From: Emergomyces orientalis
Lineage: Eukaryota; Ascomycota; Eurotiomycetes; Onygenales; Ajellomycetaceae
Direction of reading: 5' to 3'
Assembly (NCBI GenBank): GCA_002110485.1
Contig: MOWL01000072.1
Location: 124,001-188,000 of the forward strand
Length of the DNA stretch: 64,000 bases
The notes beneath the pieces were generated by a model. That model was not told where the DNA came from, did no database searches, and saw only the letters and a list, made by a program, of their open reading frames with translations. The position numbers and the translations under genes were made by a program. Every line of letters begins with the position of its first letter. The stretch's first letter is position 1. This document shows, piece by piece, positions 35,296-46,785 of the stretch.

Positions 35296-38200
35296 CTATC
35301 CCTCTTTATGCGGTATCTTTTGGTCTAATGACTGTGCCAAACACATCTCATAATATATCCCCTTTTTGGCCAGTAACTGCGCATGCGTCCCAGACTCCAA
35401 AACCTTTCCTCTTCCAAATACGAAGATTACAGAGGCGTCTTTAATCGTAGAGAGTCGATGTGCAACCGCCACTGTCGTCCTACCTGATGACGCCTTTTCT
35501 AAGGCCTCCTGAACCACTTTTTCGGAATCAGTATCAAGAGCAGACGTCGCTTCATCGAGAAGGAGCAGTTTCGGAGCGCGAATTAGAGCTCGAGCGATTG
35601 CGATACGCTGTCTCTGGCCTCCAGACATTTGTGTGCCGCGCGAGCCGCAGAGGGTGTTGAAACCGTCAGGGAGGGAGGAGATGAACGTGAATGCATTTGA
35701 TTGACGGGATGCCTCTTCGATTTGTTCTTGTGTTGCTTCTGTTTCTAGGCCCATGGCAATATTGTCGCGGATGCTACCTTGATATAGGGTTGGTTCTTGT
35801 TGAACGAGAGCGACTCCCCTACGATATTCACGGGGGCATAGTTGGGAGATATCGTGGTCGTCAAATTTTATGCAACCGGAGCTGGGGTCGTAGAAACGTT
35901 CTAGAAGGGAAACTATGGTGGATTTACCACAGCCGGATGCCCCGACAAATGCCGCAAAGGAATTTGGTTGGATCTAGATATTGTTGGGTTAGCTAGGCGT
36001 CTGGGTGTCAATCGGCAGAGTACAAACTAACAGTAACATTTATTCCTCGAAGGACACGCGCTTCAGGGCGTTGTGGATAAGCAAACTCAACATTTTCTAG
36101 TTCAAGAAGACCGTCGCCGTGTGGTTTCTTTTCGAGATCTGGATCGGGCGCATCGTCATGAGCTTGGATATGAGGTTTGAGGCCCCGGAGCCACAATATG
36201 AAATTTCCCGCGACATGCGCGTTCGTGATACCTTTAACAGATTCAGCTTCCATGCTCAGTAACAGTAATAAGGGGGTGTGGCTTACTGGTCGTATACGCG
36301 AAAAACTGAGCGGCCGCTTGCCCGCTGAAAACAACTCCGATGAAGACAATGAAGAATTGGTTCATAGAATACTCTCCAAAAGATACAAGACGGCATCCAT
36401 ACCTAGAGAGAAATTGTTCAGTCCTTGCAACTAACATAACGAGGAGATGAATATGTTCATCGCGCTTACCAGAAACCGAGGGACATCACAAGGAATTCAA
36501 TCGATTGTGCCAAACTATACCAAAGCATTGTCCATACCACGTTGCGTATGGAGCTCTTGACAATACCATTCATACTTTCATGGTACTTAGAAAGAATATG
36601 ACTTTCGAGTGCTAATGACGCCACAGTTCTGATAGAAGAGACGGCTTCACTCGCAAGAGCGGCACTTTTAGCAAACCGGTCCCCCGTGAGCGATTCGAAT
36701 TTCATTTCAAGTCGAATGCGAAGATACCCGCAAATTAGAAGAGGTGGTAAGCCGCCAAATATGGTTACCAGCCCTAATTTCCATCCGACGATAAGTGCAA
36801 GGATACAACTTGAAATCAAATTAACAATGACGATTAACATTAGGGGCATATTAAAACCCATGAGGTCTTGTAGTTGTGTTGGTTTGGTTGTCAAACTCGA
36901 GGCCAATGACCCAACAGCATTCTCTGGTTTGTCAAAGAATTCCATATCCTGTCGGAGGATCGTTTCAAATATTTCCAAACGAAATCGGTGTGTTACCACC
37001 TGCAAATGGGCGTTAGTAACGTCCATACAGAAACAGCATTGCTTCGTGTTCAACGAACCTGGGCAATACGATTTGAAACATATCCAAGCATGAAGTAAGC
37101 GAGCAGGTTCCCAATGGCGACCATAAAAAACATGAGGGAGAAAAAATCTCCTCTGTCTACCATGGCTGAACCTCGAAGTGTGAACACCGAAACCAGGCGC
37201 GAGAAAAGAATTGCGTGGGCCGGGAACGTTACACCTGTTGTCGTGCGGTTAGATCAAAGCTTCAGAGGAAATACGGGACGACAAAGTACTTACCACCCGC
37301 GATACAAGATATCACGACAAGAAAATATTGGAATCTCGTCCCCTCTTGCTCTCTCAAAAATATGAACAAACATTTCAATAGACTGTGCTTCATCTCATAA
37401 AGTGGTCGTTCGGATCCATCTGCGGGGGCCTCCGCAGGTCGCATGGAAGACTTCGTTGTTGTTGTTCGCATCAACGAGACACCACGCTCCATTGGAGTAG
37501 TAGATTCCGCAGCCCCAAAGCCTTCTTCCCCTGGTTCACCATCTGCTTTGCTGCCAAGATCCTGAGCACCAACAAGATGAGCATATGCGCCACCCGCAGC
37601 GACCAATCCCTCATGAGTCCCTTGTTCGACAACCTTGCCAGCGGCCATGACGGCAATGTTATCCGCGTTTCTGATAGTAGCAAGTTTATGGGCTATGACG
37701 ATGGTGGTGCGGTTTTCGGAGACCCTGTCAATCGCTTCCTGAACAGCCTTTTCCGCGTGTGGATCCAAAGCACTCGTTGCTTCGTCAAGGAGAAGGACCT
37801 TCGGATTGGATATTATACTCCTAGCAATAGCGATGCGCTGCTTTTGCCCTCCTGAAAGCATGCCGGCCCTCTCCCCAATTTCGGTGTTGTAACCCTGCCA
37901 ATTGTCAGTTAAATTGAATATAATTCTATAAATGATCTTCCTACCTTCGGGAGCTCCTCGATGAAGCCATGGGCGTTTGCCAATTTACAAGCCTCGATGA
38001 CATGCTCCATCTTCTCGGATTCTGGCATTTCCGCTGTTTCTGTTCCAACCAGACCGTGGCAAACGTTTTGAAAGACTGTGCCATTGAATAAAACGGGTTC
38101 CTAAGATAATCAGCTCAAGTTTCCAATTAAGTTTCAGATGAATGGGGTTTATACCTGTTGAACAAGTCGAATATTCGTTCGAAGCCAGTGGAGATTTAGT

Positions 38201-39780
38201 GAATCAATGTTCTGTCCGTCGAGGGTCAACGTACCACTCAACGGGTTATACCAACGCTCAAGAAGTCCGATGATGGTGCTTTTTCCACATCCGCTTGGAC
38301 CAACCAATGCCGTGGTTTTACCAGCGGGAATATGAAGATCTAAACCGCATAAGACAGGATAAGCCGCCCGAGAAGGGTAAGAGAAATGCACATCCTTAAT
38401 TTCAATATCTCCCTTCAACTCGGTTGGCCGAAGGCCATCCTCCGATAATGGATCGATTTCAGAAACGCGATCTATCGTTTTAAAGAGTTCTGAAGCAGCG
38501 GAAGCGGCCTTACTGAACGCTATGGTGTGAGGCGCTATTTGTGAAATTCCAGTCGCCGAGATTATAATGGAAAACAATACCCTAGATTCTGGGTTAGAAG
38601 GAGAGATAAAAGCAATAAAGTTGACGAAAGTAGGGGTGGTATTTACGTGACTATAGTGCCAGAATCATCAATTTCCCCTCTCGCCAAAAATCTGACCCCC
38701 TGCCAGAAGATGAGACCGAAGGCGGAGTAAGTACAAAAGAATTCGGTTGAGAACAAAACACCATAGTTGGGAGACTTCTTGTTTCCTTCTAGATGCGCAA
38801 GCTGCAAGAAATCATTGTATGATTTTGCCAAACGCGGCTGCGCCCAGAACGCTTGAACCGTCCGAATGCTTGAGAAGGCTTCCTCCGCCAAAGCGCCAGC
38901 TTTGGAGTAGAATCCCAGTATTGTTGCTTCTTGCTTCGTATCAATCGCGATACAAACTGCCATGGCCACGATTATCACTGGTATAATGCATATTCCGATC
39001 AGTGTTAATTTCCAATGCGTGGCGAAGGCTACAATAAAGCCAGCAAAGAAGGTCGATGTAGCTTGAAGTGTCAGTGCAAGTTTCTCAGCAATGCCCTGGT
39101 TGACAAGATTTCCATTTGTTGTTACATGCATCGCGGTTGCCCCTTGGTTGGAAGAATCGAAAAAGTTGATATCCTGTCGGAGGGTTTTTTCGAGGAAATC
39201 GACCCGAAGAGCTTTAGTAGTTCGTATTCCAGCAATTGTAATGGCTACCTTTAAGGGGTCAGCATAAGGTGTCAGCATATGTAAGTTCAAGAGCACGTTG
39301 TATATTCGTACCGTAAAGATATAAGTAAGAACAAATTTGCCAACAAATAGATATATGAACCAAAGTCTTCTTGAAGTTAGCACAAAGTTACCCGATTTAC
39401 AGAAAACCAGAACTCAAACTTACGCAAGTTTGTTCACTTCTGATCGAAATTTGTCTGGCGTCGCTGCTCCCGTAGCGAAATCCGTAATAGTAGTTACGAA
39501 TCCACCGAATACCAGGGTCATCAATGGCATAGCAGCCCCAGCAGCAATAGCTGCGACGAAAGAAATACCATAGAGCGCCCAAGCAGTTGAGTCCGTGTAA
39601 GAAAACGCCCGCTATTTTTTTTATTTTTGTTTTCTGAATTAGCTCCAGGTACATATTGTCACAAGGCAATACATCGATGCTCACAAATAGATGTCCCATT
39701 CCACCCTCCTGTGGCTTGTCCTCCTTGGTCTCGCCATCAGAACCTTGTGTAGACGACGGCTTTTCTTCAGACGACGACAT
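35296..39780 (-). CDS. ABCB-type (MDR) full-size ABC transporter
   Basis: Export-type pump, layout TMD1-NBD1-TMD2-NBD2, about 1280 aa. Exons (minus): 39780-39685, 39611-39424, 39369-39312, 39248-38647, 38581-38155, 38100-37945, 37894-37294, 37234-37059, 36999-36470, 36402-36287, 36246-36032, 35973-35296; all phases agree. NBD1 has GPSGCGKST, LSGGQKQRIAIARS, VLLLDEATSALD and an H-loop IAHKLAT. NBD2 has GASGCGKST, MSGGQRQRIAIARA, LLLLDEATSALD and VAHRLST, so both ATP sites look intact. The N-terminal tail is short and acidic. Exon 3 has tandem acceptors 3 nt apart (39369 or 39366). Substrate unknown; a zinc-cluster regulator is divergent 883 bp away. Confidence 0.93.
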
Positions 39781-40663
39781 GGTGAAAAGTCGCAGGTGAA
39801 TTGGCAACTATGGCGGTAAATCTGAAGAATGTCAGACCTGAGTTTCCCAGATCTAAATATTTTCATAGTTATATACCTTGAAGTGAGCTAGCCTTGATAG
39901 CTCTAAGTCACCAGGCAGGCAACATTACTTTTGTCTTGTCCTTTTGTTTGTCACTAGCTTCCGCCCCTTATGATACTGCTAATGCGGAACCCGAGGACAG
40001 CGGGGGGCATGCGCAGCCTCTACGGTCTCGCGGGCCCGGATGATCAAGTGGGGTGCTTGATGACTGGAAGCGACAAATTTCCATCTCGTATTCAACCAGT
40101 ATGGTAACGTCATGGGCCTCTTTACAGGTCTTGGGAGCATGATGGCCTGAACCCTCGTTTTCTCCCCTCTGTTTGCTGGTTGGATACGCTCGTGAACCCG
40201 CGTCCTCTGACCTGGGCCTGCCGCCAAGCCCCCCCCCCTTTTCCCGGCTATTCCCGTTTCGGCATCGGCAGCCTCATAACTCAGGGTAAGCGTGGAATGA
40301 AACCTCAGCGCTCGGGACCCGCGGGACCCGAGAGTATCAAAACCACCGTTGCCCATGTTTGGGATCTGATATCACGATATCATTCATACTTTGGGCTCCA
40401 AAAAAAAAAAATTTAAAAATTAAAAAAAAAAGACAACTCCAATACTTGTAAATTGGGAGTGACGGCATGCCTCCCCCGTGATCTATGACCAAAACATCCA
40501 CGACTTTCCAACAATCATGCATAGCTTGTGTCGAAAGACTTCCCCTGCTTGAGCTAGTTGGTAGCGACATCATTTCAGCTCATCAGGGCTCTGGGTCTGG
40601 AGCTTTACCCTAAACATCCATAGCTCCACGGACTATTGTTGATATTTATTCTTCCCTTCGAAA
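39781..40663. promoter_or_regulatory. shared divergent region between ABC transporter and zinc-cluster factor
   Basis: 883 bp between the start codons. It includes a poly-A/T tract near 40400-40430 and a C run near 40230. CGG triplets suited to zinc-cluster binding occur, but I see no convincing paired site. Confidence 0.4.
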
Positions 40664-43557
40664 ATGGAAGTCGACCGGGACGATGTGCTGCGTGGCCAAG
40701 AGCCTTCCGCCTCTCGCGCTGTATGTACTGGCACATGGATTTGCGGAGACATGTCCCACCGCCCCTTTCTTTGGCCCTTATTCTCATGTCCTCCCTGTGG
40801 CTCAATAAATGCTGGAGGCTTTGGCAAATATCCCACCGCTGATAATTGAAAATATAGTGCGACAACTGCCGCATTCGAAAAGTTAGTCGATTCAATACGT
40901 ACCCCATTTTGATAATATTTAAAACATATGCTTACCTAGGTGCTTTACCCTCAAAAGATCAAATGTGACCGGGGCTCCCCCTGTTCCAATTGTCGAGTCG
41001 CAAAATCTGTTTGTCGAACCTCTCCACGGGTAAGGGAACAACGGCAGAGGGTCCTAATTTCACATCAATAGTATGCAACCTGCAAACATACCTTTTGTTT
41101 CCCCCGCCAGTAACCAACTAAAGTATTACCAGCGAAAACTAACGGAAGCTTCAACAGTGAGAAAAAGATCGAAATCATAGACCAACGCCTCGCGGGAATT
41201 GAACATCTCTTACGCGACCTTACGGTCAATAATGGCAGCAATAATAAGTCTCCATTTCAACAACCAGAAGAATCGCGATCCCACATGCCTAGTTCCAATG
41301 CCTTTCACGAAGAACACAACGAACAAAAACAGCTCCCGTCGCTGCCATCAAGTGCACCTGCAGCATCAAGAGCAGCCTCACCCCCTAGTATCAAGACGAG
41401 CGCTGAATTTGAAGGGGAGCCATCCACGAGTGCACATTCAGCATATGCCAGCGAGCTATTTGAAAACGTGGTAGTAAAATCACCCCTCGCAGAGCATAGT
41501 CCGGAAATGATGAATGCGCTCTCAGCCCTGAAGGATATTGTTGAGAGACAAAAACTTCATTCTTCTATTCATACACTACGTTTTGCGGGGCAGAAACCGG
41601 CGTCAGCCCAAGTTGATCTTTCGAAGCTGGAAATGCCGCCGCTGAATTTGGTCCTTGCTGTGTTGAAGAATGCAAAGCGTGCGCTTTCAAATTTTTTTTT
41701 GTCTTTCATTACCCCTTACTTTACACACGCACATGTCAAAATTCTATAGTTACTAATTAATACCAGAATCCCACCCCTTCTTCCTCCTCAACCTCCCTTT
41801 CCTCGACCTCCCCATTATCACCAAATACTGCAAAGACCTCTACTTCTGCACGGAAGAGTACACCACAGCCCACTTTGCTATCGTAAACTGCATGCTCTGT
41901 TACATATTCGAAGAGCTGCAATATTTCCTCCCAGGCTCCCACCGCCAGGGCGACAACCTCCGCCGCCACGAACAACAAGCACCGCCACCACCACCATTAG
42001 CATCCCTTACCTCAGCAGATCTTGCCCACTACAACAATATGTGCCGCTCAAACTTCGAAACCGCCCTCAACTCTTTCGACCTGTTCCTCCAACCGTCCTA
42101 CGAAAACGTCCAAGCCCTGGCCCTAGCCGCCTTCCACGCCACCGAGGCCTGCAAACCGTCTCTATGCTGGACCTTCGTCAGCGCCGCCGCACGCATGTGC
42201 CAAAGCCTAGGCTACCACCACACTGTCTCCGGCCCAGGCGTCAGCGACGAGGATGCGTATCTCAAAAAGTCGCTCTTCTGGTTCATCTACGTGCTAGATA
42301 AAGACCTGACGCTATCGCTTGGCCGCAGCTCGACATTGCAAGACTACGATATCGCCCTTGGATTTCCAAGCCCGCCCTCGGACCCCAAATTTCGTCCTTG
42401 GTTCTCGATGTATTCAGTGTGGGTGACATATGCAAAAATTGCAGCCCAGATATTTGAGAATCTATATTCAGTGCGGGCATTGTCAGAGAGTACCGAGTTA
42501 CGGACGGAGAGAGCGTGTAATTTAGCTACGGAGGTAGAGAAGTGGAGAGCTGCATATGTACCAGTAGGTTTTCAGTCCATGAAATCCCCTACCCCTTTCT
42601 TCCCCAATAAAACCTAGTACCCTCCCCAGGGCCTTTTGGTTACAATTTCCTAAGAAATATACTATACAGATAGACTCAACACTCACGGCCTACCACGCCA
42701 CCTTTTTCCGCTACGCCAATTCCATGGCCGATCTGAGCTATCACCACCTCCTCACCATCATATACCGCGCGCGGCCCCCGCCCCCGCCCGCCCACGAAAA
42801 TCAGCACCAAAACCCCTCAAGGCCCCCCACCGGCCTCGATCCCGCCTGCATAAATGCCGCCCGCAGCGCCCTCCGCCTGCACCAGCAATTCATCGTCGAT
42901 TTCCGCGATGATAGCGAGTACCTCTTCAAAGGGTATATAGCCTGGTCCCTCCTGCACTCCCCGTTCACGCCCTACCTAGTCCTATTCACGCACACGATCG
43001 CTTCAGCAGATCTAGACGACCTGAAGCTACTGGGGGAAGTTTCTAGCTTACTGGAGAGCGCACGACATTTTTCTGAGGCAGCAGAGAGGCTTTGTAAGCT
43101 GTGTGCGGTGTTTTATCAGGTTGCGCGGTTGTATGTTGATGTTCGGATGAGGGAGGGGGGAGGAGAGGGGCAACAACAACAACAGCAGCAGCTGGGTGTT
43201 AATGTTAATGATAGCGCTAACCCTAATTACAATGTTAATTTTGATGCTGGCGCAGGTGCTGGTACTGGGGCTGGGGCTCATCTGGCAGGGATTGACGATG
43301 CAACTACATATGATGGTCAGCAAATGGACCTCCAGTGGGGTGCTGATGAAGTGGATAGTTATCTGTGGGAGTTGGGCTTTGGACCCCCGGCTGGCGGCAT
43401 GATGAATATGGGTAACAGTAATACCCTAGGTGCAGTATCGGGCCAACAGATACAAGCTGATGGTGGAGGTGGAGGTGTTGGGGAGACATCTCCGACGCTG
43501 CAGGATTGGTTCCGTGGGAACCAGTATATGATAGGATTGTTGGAGAGTGATTTATAG
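40664..43557 (+). CDS. Zn2Cys6 fungal-specific transcription factor
   Basis: Six exons: 40664-40720, 40858-40881, 40958-41070, 41158-41678, 41767-42563, 42670-43557; 799 aa. The zinc cluster is assembled from three exons: SASRA | CDNCRIRK | IKCDRGSPCSNCRVAKSVC, with C20, C23, C30, C36, C39, C46. Exon 2 is only 24 nt. The junction to exon 4 is confirmed by VLISHQY-EKKIEIIDQRLAGIEHLL, the usual linker coiled coil. The fungal transcription-factor domain follows (HATEACKPSLCWTFVSAAARM, FWFIYVLDKDLTLSLGRSSTLQDYDI as separate parts). The last intron's acceptor could instead be AAG at 42654, which keeps the same frame. The C-terminus has a Gln run and Gly/Ala/Asn-rich repeats. Probably a DNA-binding regulator; target unknown. 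Confidence 0.9.
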
Positions 43558-45033
43558 GGGAGGTTAGTTGACTTCCTTTTTTTTAAATTTATTTTAAGGG
43601 GGGTAAGTGTTGGTGGCGGGGATTGTCGATGTCTCAAAAATAGTTATGGAAATTGTATTTGGCGGAACATGTATTATATATACCTATAGCTTGCAGGAGC
43701 GTGCACTTTTTGCTCTGTGATATGAGCGGTCCGCTGGTTGTATGGGTTAGTCCCGCTCCCACTCCCGCTCGCTTCGGGGTGGCAAGCGGGTGGGGACGGG
43801 GGGAAGTCAACCATAGGCGCAGGCGAAATTGGATGAACAAAATTCTTCTCTCTCAAAGCGGCATTGTATCCTTTGATGTGTTCTCAATGACCTCAGAATA
43901 TATGCATCACATCATAGTAACTTCGAACACAGTGTAGGGAGAAGGAGAGTTTTTATATCCACCCGATGCTCTTGGCCAATAAATAACCGTCTGAGCTCTA
44001 CCAAACCATTATACTAAGTCAATAGAAATGAATGCCCATCTCAAAATGCTTCTTCCACATGAAATCTATATATGTAATCTTTTACTTTCTACAAAAAAAT
44101 CCAAGCCCCCCCAAAAGTTCTAAAAAAAAAAAACATATGTCTGCTGGCAAGCTATCTGGGTATATAAAGTGTTTAAAAGACAGGATTTGAGCAAACAAAA
44201 CAAAACAAAACAAGGAAAGATAAAATATATATAAAAGCAGGAGCCGCAGATTTGTAAAATGAAGGGAGAAAAAGGCGGGGGAAAGGAAAACATAACAAGT
44301 GGCAGGATAGAACAGGTGAACAGATGAAGTTGAAACAATCAAACAAAAATAGGGCAGTAGGTAAGTAGTCAAAATAAGAACAATCTCTGGCTGGGTCGTT
44401 GACGCATTTTCGTCATCCCCTGATTCAAACAAACCTAAAACCACACATTATCAGGGCATATATATATATCAACAAATTTTTCAGCGTGGGCCCTAATGGG
44501 CGTCAGTATATATGGAGAAACATGATCAGACATCCTTCACCCTTCATCTTTTCCTCAAACGGTGAAGTCCCCCTCAAAAAATTTTTGGCGGAATGATGGA
44601 GCGGTAAGTATTTGGGGGAGGGAGTGGAGTGAGTTTTTGGGGAGAGGGTTTGGCAAGAGAGGGGAGAAACCGGAAAGAAAAATTGGGATGTGAGTGACAA
44701 CAGTATAAATGCTTTAAAAGAAGAGCAAAAACCAGCGAAGGATTTAAAGATGCATGTAAAAGAATGCAGAAGTGTCTTTTTCTTACAAGAAAAAAAAGCA
44801 AGAAGGAAGCAGGAGGCAAGAAGGTGGAGGCAAGAAGGTGGAGGCAAAATAGATGTGGCTGGTAATAACAGCACAAATTAAAATTGCATGAAAGAAGAAG
44901 AAAAAAAAGAAAAAAACAAAAGGTGGAACGAAAACGTATAGAATGGAATAAAAAGACTAGATATTGCAGAATTATGTTTTCCCCCTGGATCAAAAAAGAA
45001 AAAAAGAAAAGATCTCAGAAAATTTACCCATTT
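43558..45033. other. 1.5-kb convergent 3' region
   Basis: AT- and purine-rich spacer between the zinc-cluster factor and the Lag1 gene, with an (AAAAC)n tract near 44195-44215. No gene is seen. Confidence 0.6.
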
Positions 45034-46785
45034 TCACGTTGGTTTATCACACCCAATCCGCCCCAACAACGCTTTCCGATCATTATGATCACTCAACGTA
45101 ACACGACCCCGCCCGGTCCGAATTCGCACAGGATGGTGACCCTGCCCGGTTGATGACGACGAACCAGAACTCCCCGAGACGATCGCCGTCCCATTACTAT
45201 TAACACCATCAACGACACCAGCAATCGCCCCATTCCCTTCATTTCTCACATTCTCTTCTTCCTCTTCTTCCTCATCTCCTTCCTCGTCATCACTCCGCGA
45301 ATCCTCTGCCGATCCGCTCTTAAGCACCTTAACCGCCACACGTAAAACCATCGTAAACCATATAAGCGCGAGGATCTGCAGGAAAAGCAGGAAAGATAGG
45401 AAAACCCATTTGATGCGCGGGCTCATGCAGATGTGGCCACCAAGGTCCCGGAAAGGGTGGAGGAGGTGGCTCCAGTTGTTTAGGTCTATCGATGCGCCGC
45501 CATCTAAGGTGACGTTGGCCATGGATGCGGCGGGCGTGATCATCTCAGTTGTCGTGGCGGAATAGCAGCCGTAGGGCATGACTTCGGGGACGTTGACGTA
45601 GATGGACCACCAGAGAACGTTGTAGAGGATGTGGCGCGAGATTACCCAGCTGACGAGGAAAATCACGAAGCCCGCAGTGCAGGCACGTTCGTAGCCGAGG
45701 TATTTGAGGATTTTTGCGGCCTTTTTATTTTATTTTTTAAAAATTATCATTATTAGTTAGCCGTGGAACTAGTCCCTCCCCCCCATGTTGAAAGTGGATG
45801 TATGTTTCTTACAGGTAGCAGGAAGTCGACAATGTCCATGATAGAGAGAACGACGTTGGCAACATTGTAGAAGCCATAGACGTAAGCAGATCCTAAAAGG
45901 GTGCTTGTGACGATGTGGTGGACCAGCATCTGATAGTGGTCCTTTCGCTTCTCCTCAATGTGGATGACGAGGATCTGTTGGACCCAGAACGCCAGGTGTG
46001 TCAGGCAGTAGCACTTGAAAACACCGGAGATGTCTCTGGAGGGCCAATCTGTCCATATTTCGCGGAAGTTATACCAGTATTTTGAATTGTACCAAATGCA
46101 CTATAAGAAATTAAAGTAAAGAAGCTAGAATTAGCAAACGATGCTTCTTATTTTTTGGGGGGGAATTTGATTTATGGGGGACAAGAAATTCAGAAAATCA
46201 AAAGGAAGGAAGGCGAACGTGCCGCAATTGAACAGAAGATAAAAACGAAGAAAAGCATACCACTCCATAAGCCCAAAAACCAAAATAATAAACGAGGCTC
46301 CCGCCTTGCTCCGCAAGCCGGACAGCGGCCTTGTGTTTCAAGCCGTATCTTCGGGCAAAGGGCTGGAAGATCCAATCGACGGCGATCGCTCTTACAGCGG
46401 TGAAAGCGAGAATGGCCCCCATGGCAAAATAGATATCATCCCAGCCCTGGACATATGTGCCTTTTTCAGGCTGGTAGTGCGGCAATTGCAGGAAAGGTGA
46501 AGTATATGGTCTCAGGGACGGGTAGAGATTGTCAAGGGCGAATATCATTGTCAAGATAGTGATGCAAATGCCTATATATATTATTAGTATTTAGTTATAG
46601 GAATTGGATAAAAGATGAGTATATTCTTTTCTTTTTCTTTTACCTATCTGGTTCTGCAGCACCCATTGTCGAAAGGTGGTATCTTCCTTGAGCTTCATCT
46701 TGACCGGCCGTCGGCCTTCCGTGGTCGAAACACGAGTATTAACTTCAGAAACGGAATTGGACTGACTGGAGAGGGATATCGCCAT
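45034..46785 (-). CDS. Lag1/Lac1-type ceramide synthase (TLC domain)
   Basis: Integral ER enzyme that N-acylates sphingoid bases with acyl-CoA. Exons (minus): 46785-46644, 46571-46261, 46100-45813, 45720-45034; 475 aa. The TLC/Lag1 core includes the paired histidines in HYQMLVHHIVTS and the DIVDFLLP Asp that follow in the Lag motif, with several hydrophobic helices (FWAYGV, FVIFLVSWVISRHILYNVL, FLSFLLFLQILALIWFT as separate parts). The tail is Glu-rich with predicted phosphoacceptor Ser. Start: the ATG at 46785; the frame upstream has only GTG. The last intron ends AAAAAG, required by the LLP-AAKILKYLGY junction. It is convergent with the zinc-cluster factor. Confidence 0.93.

Noticed and set aside
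35296..43557. Secondary-metabolite biosynthetic cluster
   Set aside because: A transporter and regulator are present but no PKS, NRPS, terpene synthase or tailoring enzymes are seen within the window.
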